Shown here one piece after another: positions 33,975 to 43,235 of a stretch of DNA of 64,000 bases. Made by a program: the position numbers and the translations under genes. A model generated the notes under the pieces. That model worked only from the letters and a program-made list of their open reading frames with translations, was not told the DNA's origin and ran no database searches. Numbering within the stretch: the first letter of the stretch is position 1; every line of letters begins with the position of its first letter. Source of the stretch: Bifidobacterium sp. WK041_4_12 (GTDB lineage Bacteria > Actinomycetota > Actinomycetes > Actinomycetales > Bifidobacteriaceae); the NCBI RefSeq assembly GCF_041080795.1, contig NZ_CP129674.1, forward strand, positions 1,426,001 to 1,490,000, given 5' to 3'.

Positions 33975-35819
33975 CTATATCCGACTCGCTTCGAGCAGTT
34001 CCTGAGCGTGGCGCAACGAGGTAGCCGACTCACTGCCAGCCAGCATCCTTGCAATCTCGTGCTGTCGTGAATCGCCCTCGACCATGGTCACCTCAGTTTC
34101 GACATGGCTTCCCCGTGAACCGTCTGATGCAGATTGAACGGCTCGCTTGCTGACGGTACATTGAGTCTGCGCCCATGACGCCACCTGTGCGAGGTGAGTG
34201 ACCACGATCACCTGAGCATGGCGGGAGAGCATGGCCAGTCGTCTGCCGAGCTCAACGGCTGCCTTGCCTCCGACTCCAGCGTCTACCTCGTCAAAGATGA
34301 AGACTTTGTCATGTTCCGCTGCTGAAGACGATGTCCTATGTCTCGCATCGCTGTCTGCCATGGAGAGTTCCAGGGCGAGCATCAGACGGCTCAGTTCGCC
34401 ACCGGATGCGCTCTTGCCCATGGGCAGTCGTGCAGAACCTGGGAATGGCGTGAAGAGGAACTCAATATCATCGCAACCGTGTGAATCCAGCAGCCCTTCA
34501 TCCACGTCAATCTGGGAAGCTTCCTTATCGGTGGAATTATTGGTGGAATTATCGGTGGAAGCGGTGTGGGCTGACTCGAGCGAAGCGTATGTGGAGTCAT
34601 CGAATCGTGAAGTCACCTGAATATCAAGGCGAGACCCCTGCATGGCCAGGGAAGCGAGCTCCGAACTCACCTGAGCGCCAAGCTTCTTCGCTGCGCGCAA
34701 CCGTGATTTCGAAAGTCGTACGGCACTGGTGCCGACGTCGTGAAGCAGCTTGACACGCTGCGCTTTCAGCTCGGCGACGTGTTCAGGCGATGCCTCCACA
34801 TCCTCCAGTTCAAGCTGCGCCTCATCCCTCCATTGCAGCACATGCTCGACATCGGGACCCCACCGTTGGACAAGCTCGTTCAAGGTATGTATTCGACCGT
34901 TGATGGCATCCAGATCGCCGTCCTCGTCGTCATTGTCGAGTTGACCTGCGAGAGAGAACACGATGTCAGCAAGCTCCTCATCAACCGATTCGAGGCGTTT
35001 GACGCTCTCGTCGAAGACTGCGGGAACGCCTATGTCTTCCAGAGCTCGAATGGCGGCATGTATCGAGGTGACGGCATCGGACTGATCTTCATCCACATCG
35101 ATCTGTGAAGCATCGAGCGCCGCGAGCGCTCTAGTGACTCCCTGCGTGATGGTTGCCGAATTCTCGATGCGTTCTCGCCGTGACTTCAACTCCTCCAGCT
35201 CACCCGTATGCGGCGCAGCATCGTCAATCGCCGCAATCGAGGCACGAAGATACTCCGCCCTATCCTGAGCCGAGCTGCGCTGCCGATTCAAGGTGCTGAG
35301 ACGTTCATCCAATTGTTGCAGTGCATGCCAGAGCGTGGCGTATTCTTCCCTCGTCTGCTCGTTATGCGCATACAAGTCAAGCATGTCTCGTTGTCTGGCA
35401 CTTGAAGCCAGCCTCATCTGGTCCGCCTGCCCATGGATGGTGACCAGTTCCGAACCAACATCGTGAAGCAGAGAACGCGGCACGGTATGCCCGTTGAGTA
35501 TTGCGCGTGAGCGCCGATGTGCAGGCAGGGAACGCGTAAGGAACAGTTCCCCCTCTTCGGGTTCGATGCCTGCGCTTTGGATGATGGATAGCGCGGGGCA
35601 ATCCTGCTCCACATGAAAGATACCCTGAGCCCATATGTCTGCGTTGGCGGAATCAGTGCGGCCTGTCTGGACACTCGCTCCAGAAATCAGACGAATGGCA
35701 TCGAGAAGCATGGACTTTCCAGCACCAGTCTCCCCCGTAATGGCCGTCATACCTGTGCCAAAGCCAAGATTCGCATGCCGGATGGGTCCGAGATTGCGAA
35801 TTTCAAGTTCTTCAAGCAT
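33975..35819 (-). CDS. recN: DNA repair protein RecN
   Basis: A 614-residue SMC-like ATPase of recombinational repair. Walker A is ITGETGAGKSMLLDAI (about residues 25-40), a long helical coiled-coil middle follows, and the C-terminus has SGGELSRLMLALEL and the Walker B FDEVDAGVGGKAAVELG. The ATG at 35819 matches the family N-terminus (MLEELEIRNLG) and overlaps nadK by eight bases; the upstream 39 codons are not family-like. Near residues 425-440 a 12-bp in-frame repeat gives STDNSTNNSTDKE, a disordered insertion next to the C-terminal ATPase half. Confidence 0.94.
   Translation of the reverse strand: MLEELEIRNLGPIRHANLGFGTGMTAITGETGAGKSMLLDAIRLISGASVQTGRTDSANADIWAQGIFHVEQDCPALSIIQSAGIEPEEGELFLTRSLPAHRRSRAILNGHTVPRSLLHDVGSELVTIHGQADQMRLASSARQRDMLDLYAHNEQTREEYATLWHALQQLDERLSTLNRQRSSAQDRAEYLRASIAAIDDAAPHTGELEELKSRRERIENSATITQGVTRALAALDASQIDVDEDQSDAVTSIHAAIRALEDIGVPAVFDESVKRLESVDEELADIVFSLAGQLDNDDEDGDLDAINGRIHTLNELVQRWGPDVEHVLQWRDEAQLELEDVEASPEHVAELKAQRVKLLHDVGTSAVRLSKSRLRAAKKLGAQVSSELASLAMQGSRLDIQVTSRFDDSTYASLESAHTASTDNSTNNSTDKEASQIDVDEGLLDSHGCDDIEFLFTPFPGSARLPMGKSASGGELSRLMLALELSMADSDARHRTSSSAAEHDKVFIFDEVDAGVGGKAAVELGRRLAMLSRHAQVIVVTHLAQVASWAQTQCTVSKRAVQSASDGSRGSHVETEVTMVEGDSRQHEIARMLAGSESATSLRHAQELLEASRI
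34527..34562. repeat. three 12-bp in-frame repeats inside recN
   Basis: ATYGGTGGAATT occurs at 34527-34538, 34539-34550 and, ending slightly altered, at 34551-34562. It codes for repeated Ser-Thr-Asn/Asp blocks and so lengthens a polar loop of RecN by whole units. Confidence 0.85.
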
Positions 35820-36879
35820 CGAGGTCTCCGTTCGCAGCATCATGCACCGCCATGCTGCTTGGAGCCGTAACCGGCGAATCCGAACCTTCGCTGCGCCCGG
35901 CCGACAGCGGCGAGACAGCCTCATTGTCGGAGCCAAGCACGGGGTTGCTTCCCTCGGTTCGACGCGATTGCGCGTAGCTCATATTGCCGAACTGACCCTC
36001 ATAGTGTCGGTTTTCTCTCCACCCGATGACCGGAAGACTGAACTTGGTCACCAGCCGCTTGGTGAATGATGTTCCGGAAAGCCTTGCCAGACGCAGCCTA
36101 TCGTGGGACTCGCGCACCAGAACCCTTGAACCTTTGGGAACCCAGCGTTGGCGACGTCCATCGCAGCAAATCCATCCATCTGAAGTGGATTCCTCAAGAA
36201 CGTCGAAGCTCAGGGTAGAGCTCGAGCCGATGATCAGAGGCCTGGCAAACAATGCGTGGGCAGCCAGCGGCACCATCTGCAACGCCTGAACATCGGGCCA
36301 TACGATAGAACCGCCAGCAGAGAACGCGTAGGCCGTCGAACCGGTCGGTGTGGCGACAATGATGCCATCGCAGCCAAAGGAACTCATCTCGACGTCATTG
36401 ACCCGGATGCTCAGTTCAATCATCTTGCCCCGGTCGGAGTGTTCGAGCGTCATGTCGTTGAGCGCCCAATCGGTTATGGGCTGCTTCGCCTCTGGAAGCC
36501 ACAGGTCGATATGCGCAACCATGCGAGCATCGATGGAATAGTCACGGTCGGCAATCTTGCCAATGGCTTCGCTCATCTGGAAGCTTTCGAATTCAGCGAG
36601 AAAACCGACATGGCCGAGATTGATGCCGACTATCGGAACATTCGTGCATTTCACGAGTTCCGCAGCACCCAGCATGGTACCGTCACCTCCGAGAACCACC
36701 ACGATCTCCGTGTCATCATCGACTACTCGTGGCTGTGAACCATACGCGGGGGCCTCAAGATTATCGATCACCTTGACGGTGAAACCCGAAGCCTGAAGCT
36801 GGTCCACGGCCTCGCTGACCACATTGCTGCTGGAACGAATGCGACGATGGGTGACGACCACAGCTTTGCGTTGAACCAT
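35812..36879 (-). CDS. nadK: NAD kinase
   Basis: A 355-residue kinase that makes NADP from NAD. The diagnostic motif is VVVLGGDGTMLGAAEL (about residues 62-77), then LNDMTLEHS (about 145) and the NAD-binding ATPTGSTAYAFSAGG (about 178-192). I chose the ATG at 36879 (MVQRKAVVVTHRR), with GGAAGGA ten bases upstream; the frame extends to 36930. A C-terminal tail of about 60 polar residues follows the fold. It sits between tlyA and recN as in mycobacteria, and its stop overlaps the recN start. Confidence 0.93.
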   Translation of the reverse strand: MVQRKAVVVTHRRIRSSSNVVSEAVDQLQASGFTVKVIDNLEAPAYGSQPRVVDDDTEIVVVLGGDGTMLGAAELVKCTNVPIVGINLGHVGFLAEFESFQMSEAIGKIADRDYSIDARMVAHIDLWLPEAKQPITDWALNDMTLEHSDRGKMIELSIRVNDVEMSSFGCDGIIVATPTGSTAYAFSAGGSIVWPDVQALQMVPLAAHALFARPLIIGSSSTLSFDVLEESTSDGWICCDGRRQRWVPKGSRVLVRESHDRLRLARLSGTSFTKRLVTKFSLPVIGWRENRHYEGQFGNMSYAQSRRTEGSNPVLGSDNEAVSPLSAGRSEGSDSPVTAPSSMAVHDAANGDLDA

Positions 36880-37062
36880 AAATCCATGTTCCTTCCCCAG
36901 GCAGTACGCGCCGCATTCGGCAACGTTCATGTTCTGCCAACAATCCTAATATCACCCAAAGAACGTTGGGGCTTGTGGCTAAACTCCAGACATAGAGATT
37001 GACAATAACCGCGCTTCGAACATGCCTGCGCCTGTGCAATCCTCAGTGAAGCGTGGGTTCAT

Positions 37063-37878
37063 TCAGTTCTTGGGAAAGTCTACCCAGAGCAAATATTCTG
37101 CATTGCCGTGAGTCCCCTCGATGGGTGAAGGGGCTGATTCTCGAATGACGAAGCCATGATCGCGTGCACAGTCGATGACCTTGTGCAAGGCTTCCTCACG
37201 CAATGTCTGACTCGCCACGATCCCGTGATGTCCCAGTCGCGTGCGGCCCACCTCAAACTGTGGCTTGACCAGCAGAATGCAGCTTGCTGGCTGCCGAAGC
37301 AATGAGGCAATTGCAGGAATCACATAGGTGAGCGAAATGAATGAGACATCAGAGACGACGTATTGCGGCTGAAATGGCAGATCATCTGCCGTGACGTCTC
37401 GAATATTGATACCATCCATCTCATAGACGCGAGAATCGGCAGCAATCCTGTCATTCAGCTGCCCATGGCCAACATCCAAGGCAATGACTCGCCGTGCTCC
37501 TCGGCGCAGTACAACATCGGTGAATCCACCGGTGGACGCTCCGATATCGAGACAATCCAGCCCTGCAACATCCGGCAGACCGTGCGGCAGAAAAGCTTCG
37601 AATGCTCCAGCGAGCTTCAAAGCGCCTCGTGAGACATAATGCTCACCCAGATCGACGGAAAGATGATCGCCAGGCTGCACCACGGTCGAACTTTTCACCA
37701 CAATCTGATCATTGACTCTCACCTGACAGGCAGCGATGGCCTGGTGAGCCTTCGTTCGCGACTCAATGAGACCAGCATCGACAAGCGCCCTGTCAAGCCG
37801 CTGCGCAAGGGCAGGCACATGCGCCGGTGTATAGGGTGAATGGGACGCATGCGATGAATAATCAGTGCGTTGCGTCAT
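37063..37878 (-). CDS. tlyA: TlyA-family rRNA 2'-O-methyltransferase / haemolysin-like protein
   Basis: A 271-residue protein with an N-terminal S4 RNA-binding domain (RLDRALVDAGLIESRTKAHQ, about residues 27-46) and an FtsJ-like methyltransferase. The SAM loop is CLDIGASTGGFTDVVL (about 108-123), followed by ALDVGHGQL and VSDVSFISL. In mycobacteria TlyA methylates 16S and 23S rRNA and determines capreomycin sensitivity. Here it overlaps the small upstream gene by 17 bases and precedes nadK, the same order as in M. tuberculosis. Confidence 0.93.
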   Translation of the reverse strand: MTQRTDYSSHASHSPYTPAHVPALAQRLDRALVDAGLIESRTKAHQAIAACQVRVNDQIVVKSSTVVQPGDHLSVDLGEHYVSRGALKLAGAFEAFLPHGLPDVAGLDCLDIGASTGGFTDVVLRRGARRVIALDVGHGQLNDRIAADSRVYEMDGINIRDVTADDLPFQPQYVVSDVSFISLTYVIPAIASLLRQPASCILLVKPQFEVGRTRLGHHGIVASQTLREEALHKVIDCARDHGFVIRESAPSPIEGTHGNAEYLLWVDFPKN

Positions 37879-38113
37879 CTAATTCCCGTTGCAGCCGTTG
37901 CAAAACCGTGGTAAAAGCGCGAATCTGATCGCTCAGTGTCGACTCGGTGACATGCTCAAGCTCCGGAAAGCGCTCTTCGATGCTTGCATCAGACGATTCC
38001 GAACTCGGAACTGAATTCGAAACAGCCGCCGTGCCTCGCCCGTGCTGCTCACCATGTTCCTGTGTCAGAGGTTCCTGTGTCAGATCAGGTGTCACATCAT
38101 GTGTCGTATCCAT
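37862..38113 (-). CDS. small acidic protein upstream of tlyA
   Basis: An 83-residue protein. The first 50 residues are polar and disordered (Thr, Gln, Glu, Ser); the last 30 form a likely amphipathic helix (TLSDQIRAFTTVLQRLQREL). It lies between the HAD phosphatase and tlyA, overlapping tlyA by 17 bases. A small gene occupies the same slot in M. tuberculosis (Rv1693), so the position is conserved even though I cannot claim sequence similarity. Function unknown. Confidence 0.65.
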   Translation of the reverse strand: MDTTHDVTPDLTQEPLTQEHGEQHGRGTAAVSNSVPSSESSDASIEERFPELEHVTESTLSDQIRAFTTVLQRLQRELDDATH

Positions 38114-38116
38114 GGT

Positions 38117-39208
38117 TCAGTCCTCGGATGCGGAGAGCTGCAGCGCCTGCTCGACGGCACTCGTATCGATCTCCTCTGCCGAGACACCGCTATCCATGGC
38201 TTCCCAGCAGACACAGCTGCCGGCACGAAGCGCATCAAGGCCATCATGCGCATGAATTGCGGCAGTCGAGGCCTCCAATGCAAGCCGCTTGCCATCGAGA
38301 CGGACCACGCAATCCCGGCAACGCCACTCGCCTGCGCCGATCCTGTCTACGGCAGGATGCACCATATCGAGCCCCAGAAGGTCTCTGGCGATATAAGTTG
38401 GACGCTGAACGACCGAGGCAGTCATGATCATGCGGGCAGTGGCAACGCCGGTAAGCACTACCAGCGAATCATAATCGCCACGGTTGGCTGCTTCAATATC
38501 CGTATCCAGACGATCACCGACAGGAAGGCAGCTTTCACCAGGAATGGGCTGACCATCGTGTGAGAACAGCGTTCGTGCCTCGTCATACATTGCCGATTCG
38601 GGCTTTCCGGCAGAATCCTGCGGATGCTTGCCGGTTGTTTCGATGACGGGCAGCTGGAGCGCACCATTGCCGGGAGCTATCCCCTGCTCGCGAGGAATCG
38701 TCATGTCACGGTTGGTCACGTAATATTGAGCACCCTGCTCGATGGCATAACTCGCCTGAGCCAGTTCGTTGAAACTCAGGTCCTTGTGCCATGACTGCAG
38801 CACAGCGTCAGGATGCTCCCGCGCATCGTCAACGACTTCGAAGCCCACCTTGCGGACTTCATCGCGAAGATGCTCAGCGCCGACGATCAGTACCTTGGCA
38901 CCGCTCGGCAGATGATGGGTAAGCATCCGTGCGGCAACGATGGCAGAGGTGATGATGTCAGCCCCCTGAGCGTTGACTCCGAAACCCTGAAGCTGACGTG
39001 CCACGGTATCGGGAAAGCGCGAGGGGTTGTTGGTGGTATATGAAGGCCTCATGCCATCGGATTGTGCCTTCGCGATGCCTTCGGATGCGTGCGCGACAGG
39101 ATCATCGCCTCGATAGACCACCCCGTCCAAATCGAGCAAGGCAAGGGAATAGCGCCTCGCAAGCGGTTCTTTGCTTTCTTTCAGGCATCGCGTGTGATTC
39201 ATAACCAT
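38117..39208 (-). CDS. HAD-IIA phosphatase, glycerol-3-phosphate phosphatase type
   Basis: A 363-residue HAD-IIA phosphatase. Motif I is LLDLDGVVYRGDDPVAHA (about residues 24-41), motif II YTTNNPSRFP (about 57-66), motif IV PVGDRLDTDIEAANRGDYDS (about 227-246). The C-terminal 90 residues after the core are extra relative to NagD. The gene holds the position of M. tuberculosis Rv1692, described as a glycerol-3-phosphate phosphatase, next to the small ORF and tlyA; the substrate here is inferred from that synteny. It differs clearly from the HAD-IIA protein at 23103-23900. Confidence 0.85.
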   Translation of the reverse strand: MVMNHTRCLKESKEPLARRYSLALLDLDGVVYRGDDPVAHASEGIAKAQSDGMRPSYTTNNPSRFPDTVARQLQGFGVNAQGADIITSAIVAARMLTHHLPSGAKVLIVGAEHLRDEVRKVGFEVVDDAREHPDAVLQSWHKDLSFNELAQASYAIEQGAQYYVTNRDMTIPREQGIAPGNGALQLPVIETTGKHPQDSAGKPESAMYDEARTLFSHDGQPIPGESCLPVGDRLDTDIEAANRGDYDSLVVLTGVATARMIMTASVVQRPTYIARDLLGLDMVHPAVDRIGAGEWRCRDCVVRLDGKRLALEASTAAIHAHDGLDALRAGSCVCWEAMDSGVSAEEIDTSAVEQALQLSASED

Positions 39209-39277
39209 CGACCTTCGCTATGTGAATGTCAGTTGTCACTGCTGTTCGTTACCAGTACTGTCAATTGCCACTGTATA

Positions 39278-41572
39278 TCAGTTGTTGCTGGATTCCTTGT
39301 CTTCGGACTCAGATGCAGCGTTCGCAGAGTCGTGTTGAGGAGCATCCACAGTGTTTGCTGTAGCTGTTGCATCATCTGTATCGGCTGCATCGGTTACATC
39401 AGTTGTCGTTGTCTCAGTTGTCTCAGCTACATCAGCAGAATCTGTGACATAAGCTGATTCCTTGGTATCTGTGTCGGGTGCATCTGTAACATCTGTAACA
39501 TCTGTGACTTCAGCTTCATCAGGCAGTTCGGCTTCCTGTGAAGCCTTCTGGTCTTGGGCATCGTTACGGAATGAATGGTCTCTGCGGGTCTCGTGTCGCT
39601 CATAGCGGCCAGGACGCTCCGAATACCGTTCATCATCCGCCTCAATGCCAAGAGTTTCGAGATCTCTGTCTGAGATCTCCTCCAGATCATGGTCAACGAC
39701 TATGTCCTCAGCGGATTCATCGTCGTCGGCATCGGCATATTTGGTTTCAAGCTTATCGAGCAGCGTATCAAGTTCTGCTGCCTCATCGGCTCTGCCAGCC
39801 TGCTCCAGGAAGTTCTGCTGGGCCTGGACCGCACGCATGCGATATTCGCCGGAAAGCCCCTTGGCATTTGCCAACGTCGTCACGGTTTCTACGGCCTTGT
39901 CCAATAACCCAAGGTCTGCGAGAGCTCCTGCATAGACGAGGAACATCTCAGCCTTCGCCTCACCTCTCAGCTGCTTGCCCTCATCCGATGATGCGACTTC
40001 CAAGGCCTTCTTGGGATTGCCCACGCCACGCTCACAGTCAGCGATGAACGGCAGATAATCCAGATAGCCGTTCATGCGGAACGCAGTTCTGAATTCGCGC
40101 ATGGCAAGCTTGTACTCGCCCTGACGGTACGCGATGAAAGCCAGGGTTTCGCGTGCCACATCGACGCGAGACGCCTGTCTGGCTATCCACTTCGCATGTT
40201 CCAAGGCAGCCTGCGGATCTTCTTCTTCAAGAGCATAGGCTGCAAGCATGTGCAGACCGGTATTCTCTGCATGCTCCTTGCTCAGGCCACGCAGACGTTC
40301 CTTTTCATCCTTGGAGAGCATGGACCATTCCATGCCCCGAGGCATCCGAGGCTCGCCAGGACGTCGGTCGGTATACGGATTCTGCGAAGGGAAACTGATC
40401 GTGCCATCCGAGTTGCGACGTGGCTTATCGAAACCACGCTCGTCACGATGCTGATAGCCGCCCGAACCGCCATGTTCGAAACGTCGATTGTCGCGATGTT
40501 CTCCGCGGTTGTCGCCATTCCTGTCGAAGCTACGACGCTCGAATCGATGCTCGCCACGCCCACCGTCATGACCATGATCACGACGGTCATCACGGCGATC
40601 ATCACGATGATCGTTGTACCGGTTGAAATGACGCTCGCCACGATCATTGCGATCGTTGCGATCATGATGCTCGTTGCGATCGAAACGTCGGTTTCCATAG
40701 CTGCGATTGCCGCCATTGCGACGCTCCTCGCCACGACTGTCTCCACTGCGACGATCACGGCTGCGATTATCCCTGTCGTAACCTTCGCCATAGCGATGTT
40801 CGCCACCACGGTTATCGCGATGATCGTCATGGTTGTAGTTCCTGTGGAAACTGCGGCGCTCGCCACCTTCTTGGCGATCCCTGGATGGAAAACGACGATC
40901 ACCGCTGCGATGGTCATTGCTGCGGTCGCGATTGTTGAAACGACGATCGCCCGAGCCGCGTCGATCATTGAATTTGCGATGCTCGCCATCATTGCGGCGG
41001 TCATCATTGCGACGCTCACCATTAGGGTGGTCATAACTGCGACGGTCATTACTGCGATGATCGTTGTCAACATGACGGTCACCATAGCTACGATGTTCGC
41101 CATAGCTGCGATGCTCACCGTAGTTACGATGTTCTCCCGAGTTCCTGTGTTCGTTAAAATTGCGGCGTTCTCCATCGGTGCCGCGATCGTTTCTGCGACG
41201 GTCATCAGCATTGCGATGGTCATTGCCGCGATAGCCATGGTCACGATTGTCGAAGCTGCGACGGTCGTTGTTACGGTGCGGTCCGCCGAAGCGACGGTTG
41301 CCACCATTGCCACTATTGTGGCGATCATTGCCACGATCATTACTGCGATCTGCACCGAAACGACGATGCTCGTTGTCTCCACCCTCACCATGTGAGCGAC
41401 TGTGCTCGAATCTGCGAGATCCGCCGAACTTGCCGCGCGAACCCGAATGCTGTGAGCCTGAACGGCCCTTGTAGGATCCTCTTCGCTGCGATGAGCCACC
41501 GGCTCTGTTATGGTCGCCGCCACGATTGCCATTGTGTCCCGACTGTCGGGAATTACCTTCATGCTCTGCCAT
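39278..41572 (-). CDS. Arg/Asp/His/Asn-rich disordered protein with a TPR-like domain
   Basis: A protein of about 764 residues in three parts. Residues 1 to about 390 are almost only Arg, Asp, His, Asn, Gly, Ser and Glu, with near-repeats such as GEHRNYGEHRSYGEHRSYG and many RR, DRR and NDR blocks; no hydrophobic core is possible. Residues about 395-610 form a helical, tetratricopeptide-like domain (HMLAAYALEEEDPQAALEHA). The last 150 residues are acidic, Thr/Asp/Ala-rich and repetitive. The ATG at 41572 has AAGGAT seven bases upstream. It takes the slot of the TPR gene Rv1691. RNA or ribosome binding by the Arg-rich part is plausible but not shown. Confidence 0.85.
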   Translation of the reverse strand: MAEHEGNSRQSGHNGNRGGDHNRAGGSSQRRGSYKGRSGSQHSGSRGKFGGSRRFEHSRSHGEGGDNEHRRFGADRSNDRGNDRHNSGNGGNRRFGGPHRNNDRRSFDNRDHGYRGNDHRNADDRRRNDRGTDGERRNFNEHRNSGEHRNYGEHRSYGEHRSYGDRHVDNDHRSNDRRSYDHPNGERRNDDRRNDGEHRKFNDRRGSGDRRFNNRDRSNDHRSGDRRFPSRDRQEGGERRSFHRNYNHDDHRDNRGGEHRYGEGYDRDNRSRDRRSGDSRGEERRNGGNRSYGNRRFDRNEHHDRNDRNDRGERHFNRYNDHRDDRRDDRRDHGHDGGRGEHRFERRSFDRNGDNRGEHRDNRRFEHGGSGGYQHRDERGFDKPRRNSDGTISFPSQNPYTDRRPGEPRMPRGMEWSMLSKDEKERLRGLSKEHAENTGLHMLAAYALEEEDPQAALEHAKWIARQASRVDVARETLAFIAYRQGEYKLAMREFRTAFRMNGYLDYLPFIADCERGVGNPKKALEVASSDEGKQLRGEAKAEMFLVYAGALADLGLLDKAVETVTTLANAKGLSGEYRMRAVQAQQNFLEQAGRADEAAELDTLLDKLETKYADADDDESAEDIVVDHDLEEISDRDLETLGIEADDERYSERPGRYERHETRRDHSFRNDAQDQKASQEAELPDEAEVTDVTDVTDAPDTDTKESAYVTDSADVAETTETTTTDVTDAADTDDATATANTVDAPQHDSANAASESEDKESSNN

Positions 41573-41724
41573 ATTCTTATCCTTATTCATACATTGTGTG
41601 ACATCACATTGATGCCAGTGCGTCGTTTTCCAAACGCCAAGTCATTCATCACTCACTCTTATGTTGTTGCCATGGGTCAGCGACACGTAGCACATGGCTA
41701 CTGTCCAGCCGCAATCATGCAATG

Positions 41725-43053
41725 CTAGTCCTGCAGACGAACTGCACCTATGGTTTTCTTTCCCCTACGAATCACTGCAAATCCACCTTGCAGGAAGTCT
41801 TCGGCACCAAGTTCGGCATCGGCTTGTTCCACGCGAGCGTTGTTGAGATACATCCCACCCGATGTGACGATCTTACGCGCCTGCGAGACAGAAGCAAACA
41901 ACCCTGCATGCACGGCTGCTTCGACAAGACGCTCGCCGACCGATGCCGACGCAAAGTCCTTGTCCGCGCCTTCGCCCATCGATACCTTGACTCCATCCAG
42001 CGAAGCTGCCAGTGTTTCGCTATCAATCTCGTGGAGATCAGCGCCTCGACCGAACAGTGCAGAAGCCGCGTCAATGGCCTGCTGTGTGGCGCGATCGCCA
42101 TGCACGAAGCTCGTCACTTCCCAAGCCAACACTTTCTGTGCTTGCCGCGCTCCGGGGTTATCCACGACTTCCTTGGCAAGCTCTTCAATCTCCTGCTTGG
42201 AAAGGAAAGTGAAGTATTTCAAGAGTTTGATGACCTGATCGTCAGGCTGATTGAACCAGAACTGGTAGAAACGATATGGGCTCAGCATGGTCGGATCAAG
42301 CCAGATGGCTCCACCTTCCGACTTGCCGAACTTCTTACCCTGGGCATCGGTGATGATTGGCGATGTCATCACACTGACATTCTTGCCACGCACCTTGTGA
42401 ATCAGATCGAGACCGCTGACGAGATTGCCCCACTGATCGTTGCCACCAAGTTCAAGCACGCAGTCATGGGTATCGAAAAGATGCAGGAAGTCATTGCCCT
42501 GCAATACCTGATAGCTGAATTCTGTGAAGGAGATTCCCTCGTCGGAGTTGAGACGGCGAGCCACGATGTCCTTGTTCAGCATGGTGCCGAGTCGGAAATT
42601 CTTGCCCACGTCACGCAAGAAATCGATGACCGACATCGAGGCAGTCCAGTCATAATTGTTCACGAATTGCACGGCATTGTCACCGTCAGCATCGAGAAAT
42701 CTGCTGATCTGCTGACGCAGACGCTGCGCCCACTGCTCAACGATCTCAGCGGCATTGAGGGTTCGCTCCCCCGATTCGCGAGGATCGCCAATCAGACCCG
42801 TTGCCCCACCGACAAGCGCATAGGGTGTATGCCCTGCAGCCTGTAAATGACGCATGTTGATGAGCTGAACAAGATTGCCAATGTGGAGCGAAGCAGCCGT
42901 TGGATCAAAACCTGCGTAGAAACTGATCGGCTTTCCATTGAGGGTTTCGAAAAGCCGTGTCTCGTCAGTGTGCTGAGCTATTAAACCGCGCCATTGCAAT
43001 TCGTCCGACAACGAATCGAATCCCGCCTGCCTGTAGTTCGTGACTTGCACCAT
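41725..43053 (-). CDS. tyrS: tyrosyl-tRNA synthetase
   Basis: A 442-residue class I synthetase. The HIGH-type motif is AASLHIGNLVQL (about residues 53-64), and the KMSKS-type motif is KKFGKSEGGAIWL (about 243-255). The C-terminal S4 RNA-binding domain runs from about residue 375 (KIVTSGGMYLNNARV). Tyrosine-site residues are seen in FYAGFDPT and YQVLQGNDF. It is followed by the Arg-rich TPR gene and preceded by argH, the order seen in mycobacteria. A tandem repeat lies in its upstream region. Confidence 0.96.
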   Translation of the reverse strand: MVQVTNYRQAGFDSLSDELQWRGLIAQHTDETRLFETLNGKPISFYAGFDPTAASLHIGNLVQLINMRHLQAAGHTPYALVGGATGLIGDPRESGERTLNAAEIVEQWAQRLRQQISRFLDADGDNAVQFVNNYDWTASMSVIDFLRDVGKNFRLGTMLNKDIVARRLNSDEGISFTEFSYQVLQGNDFLHLFDTHDCVLELGGNDQWGNLVSGLDLIHKVRGKNVSVMTSPIITDAQGKKFGKSEGGAIWLDPTMLSPYRFYQFWFNQPDDQVIKLLKYFTFLSKQEIEELAKEVVDNPGARQAQKVLAWEVTSFVHGDRATQQAIDAASALFGRGADLHEIDSETLAASLDGVKVSMGEGADKDFASASVGERLVEAAVHAGLFASVSQARKIVTSGGMYLNNARVEQADAELGAEDFLQGGFAVIRRGKKTIGAVRLQD

Positions 43054-43100
43054 GATCCGTGCTGCTCCCTCTGTACGCTAGAAAAACCGCGATTATCGCC

Positions 43101-43158
43101 ACGCCAGTATGTCAGAGAGCACAGACACGCCAGTATGTCAAAGAGCACAGACACGCCA
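43101..43158. repeat. 26-bp tandem repeat upstream of tyrS
   Basis: Two 26-base units begin at 43101 and 43127 and differ at a single base; a third partial copy (ACGCCA) starts at 43153. The units contain CCAGTATGTCA. They lie 48-105 bases upstream of the tyrS start on the minus strand, where promoter or leader elements are expected. The remainder of the argH-tyrS spacer shows nothing else I can name. Confidence 0.85.
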
Positions 43159-43235
43159 ATCACGACAAGAGTGCACCGGATTGAGTGCACTGGATTGGCG
43201 TGGCGACATGTGCCTGCGTCAGGAACGTACCCCAG

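Noticed and set aside
40196..41395. 399-codon + strand frame that would make a hydrophobic protein opposite the Arg-rich gene
   Set aside because: Its absence of stops follows from codon repetition of the sense frame; no ribosome-binding site or family pattern supports it.
41722..42846. 374-codon + strand frame opposite tyrS
   Set aside because: It is a mirror of the conserved TyrS coding sequence with no domain signal.
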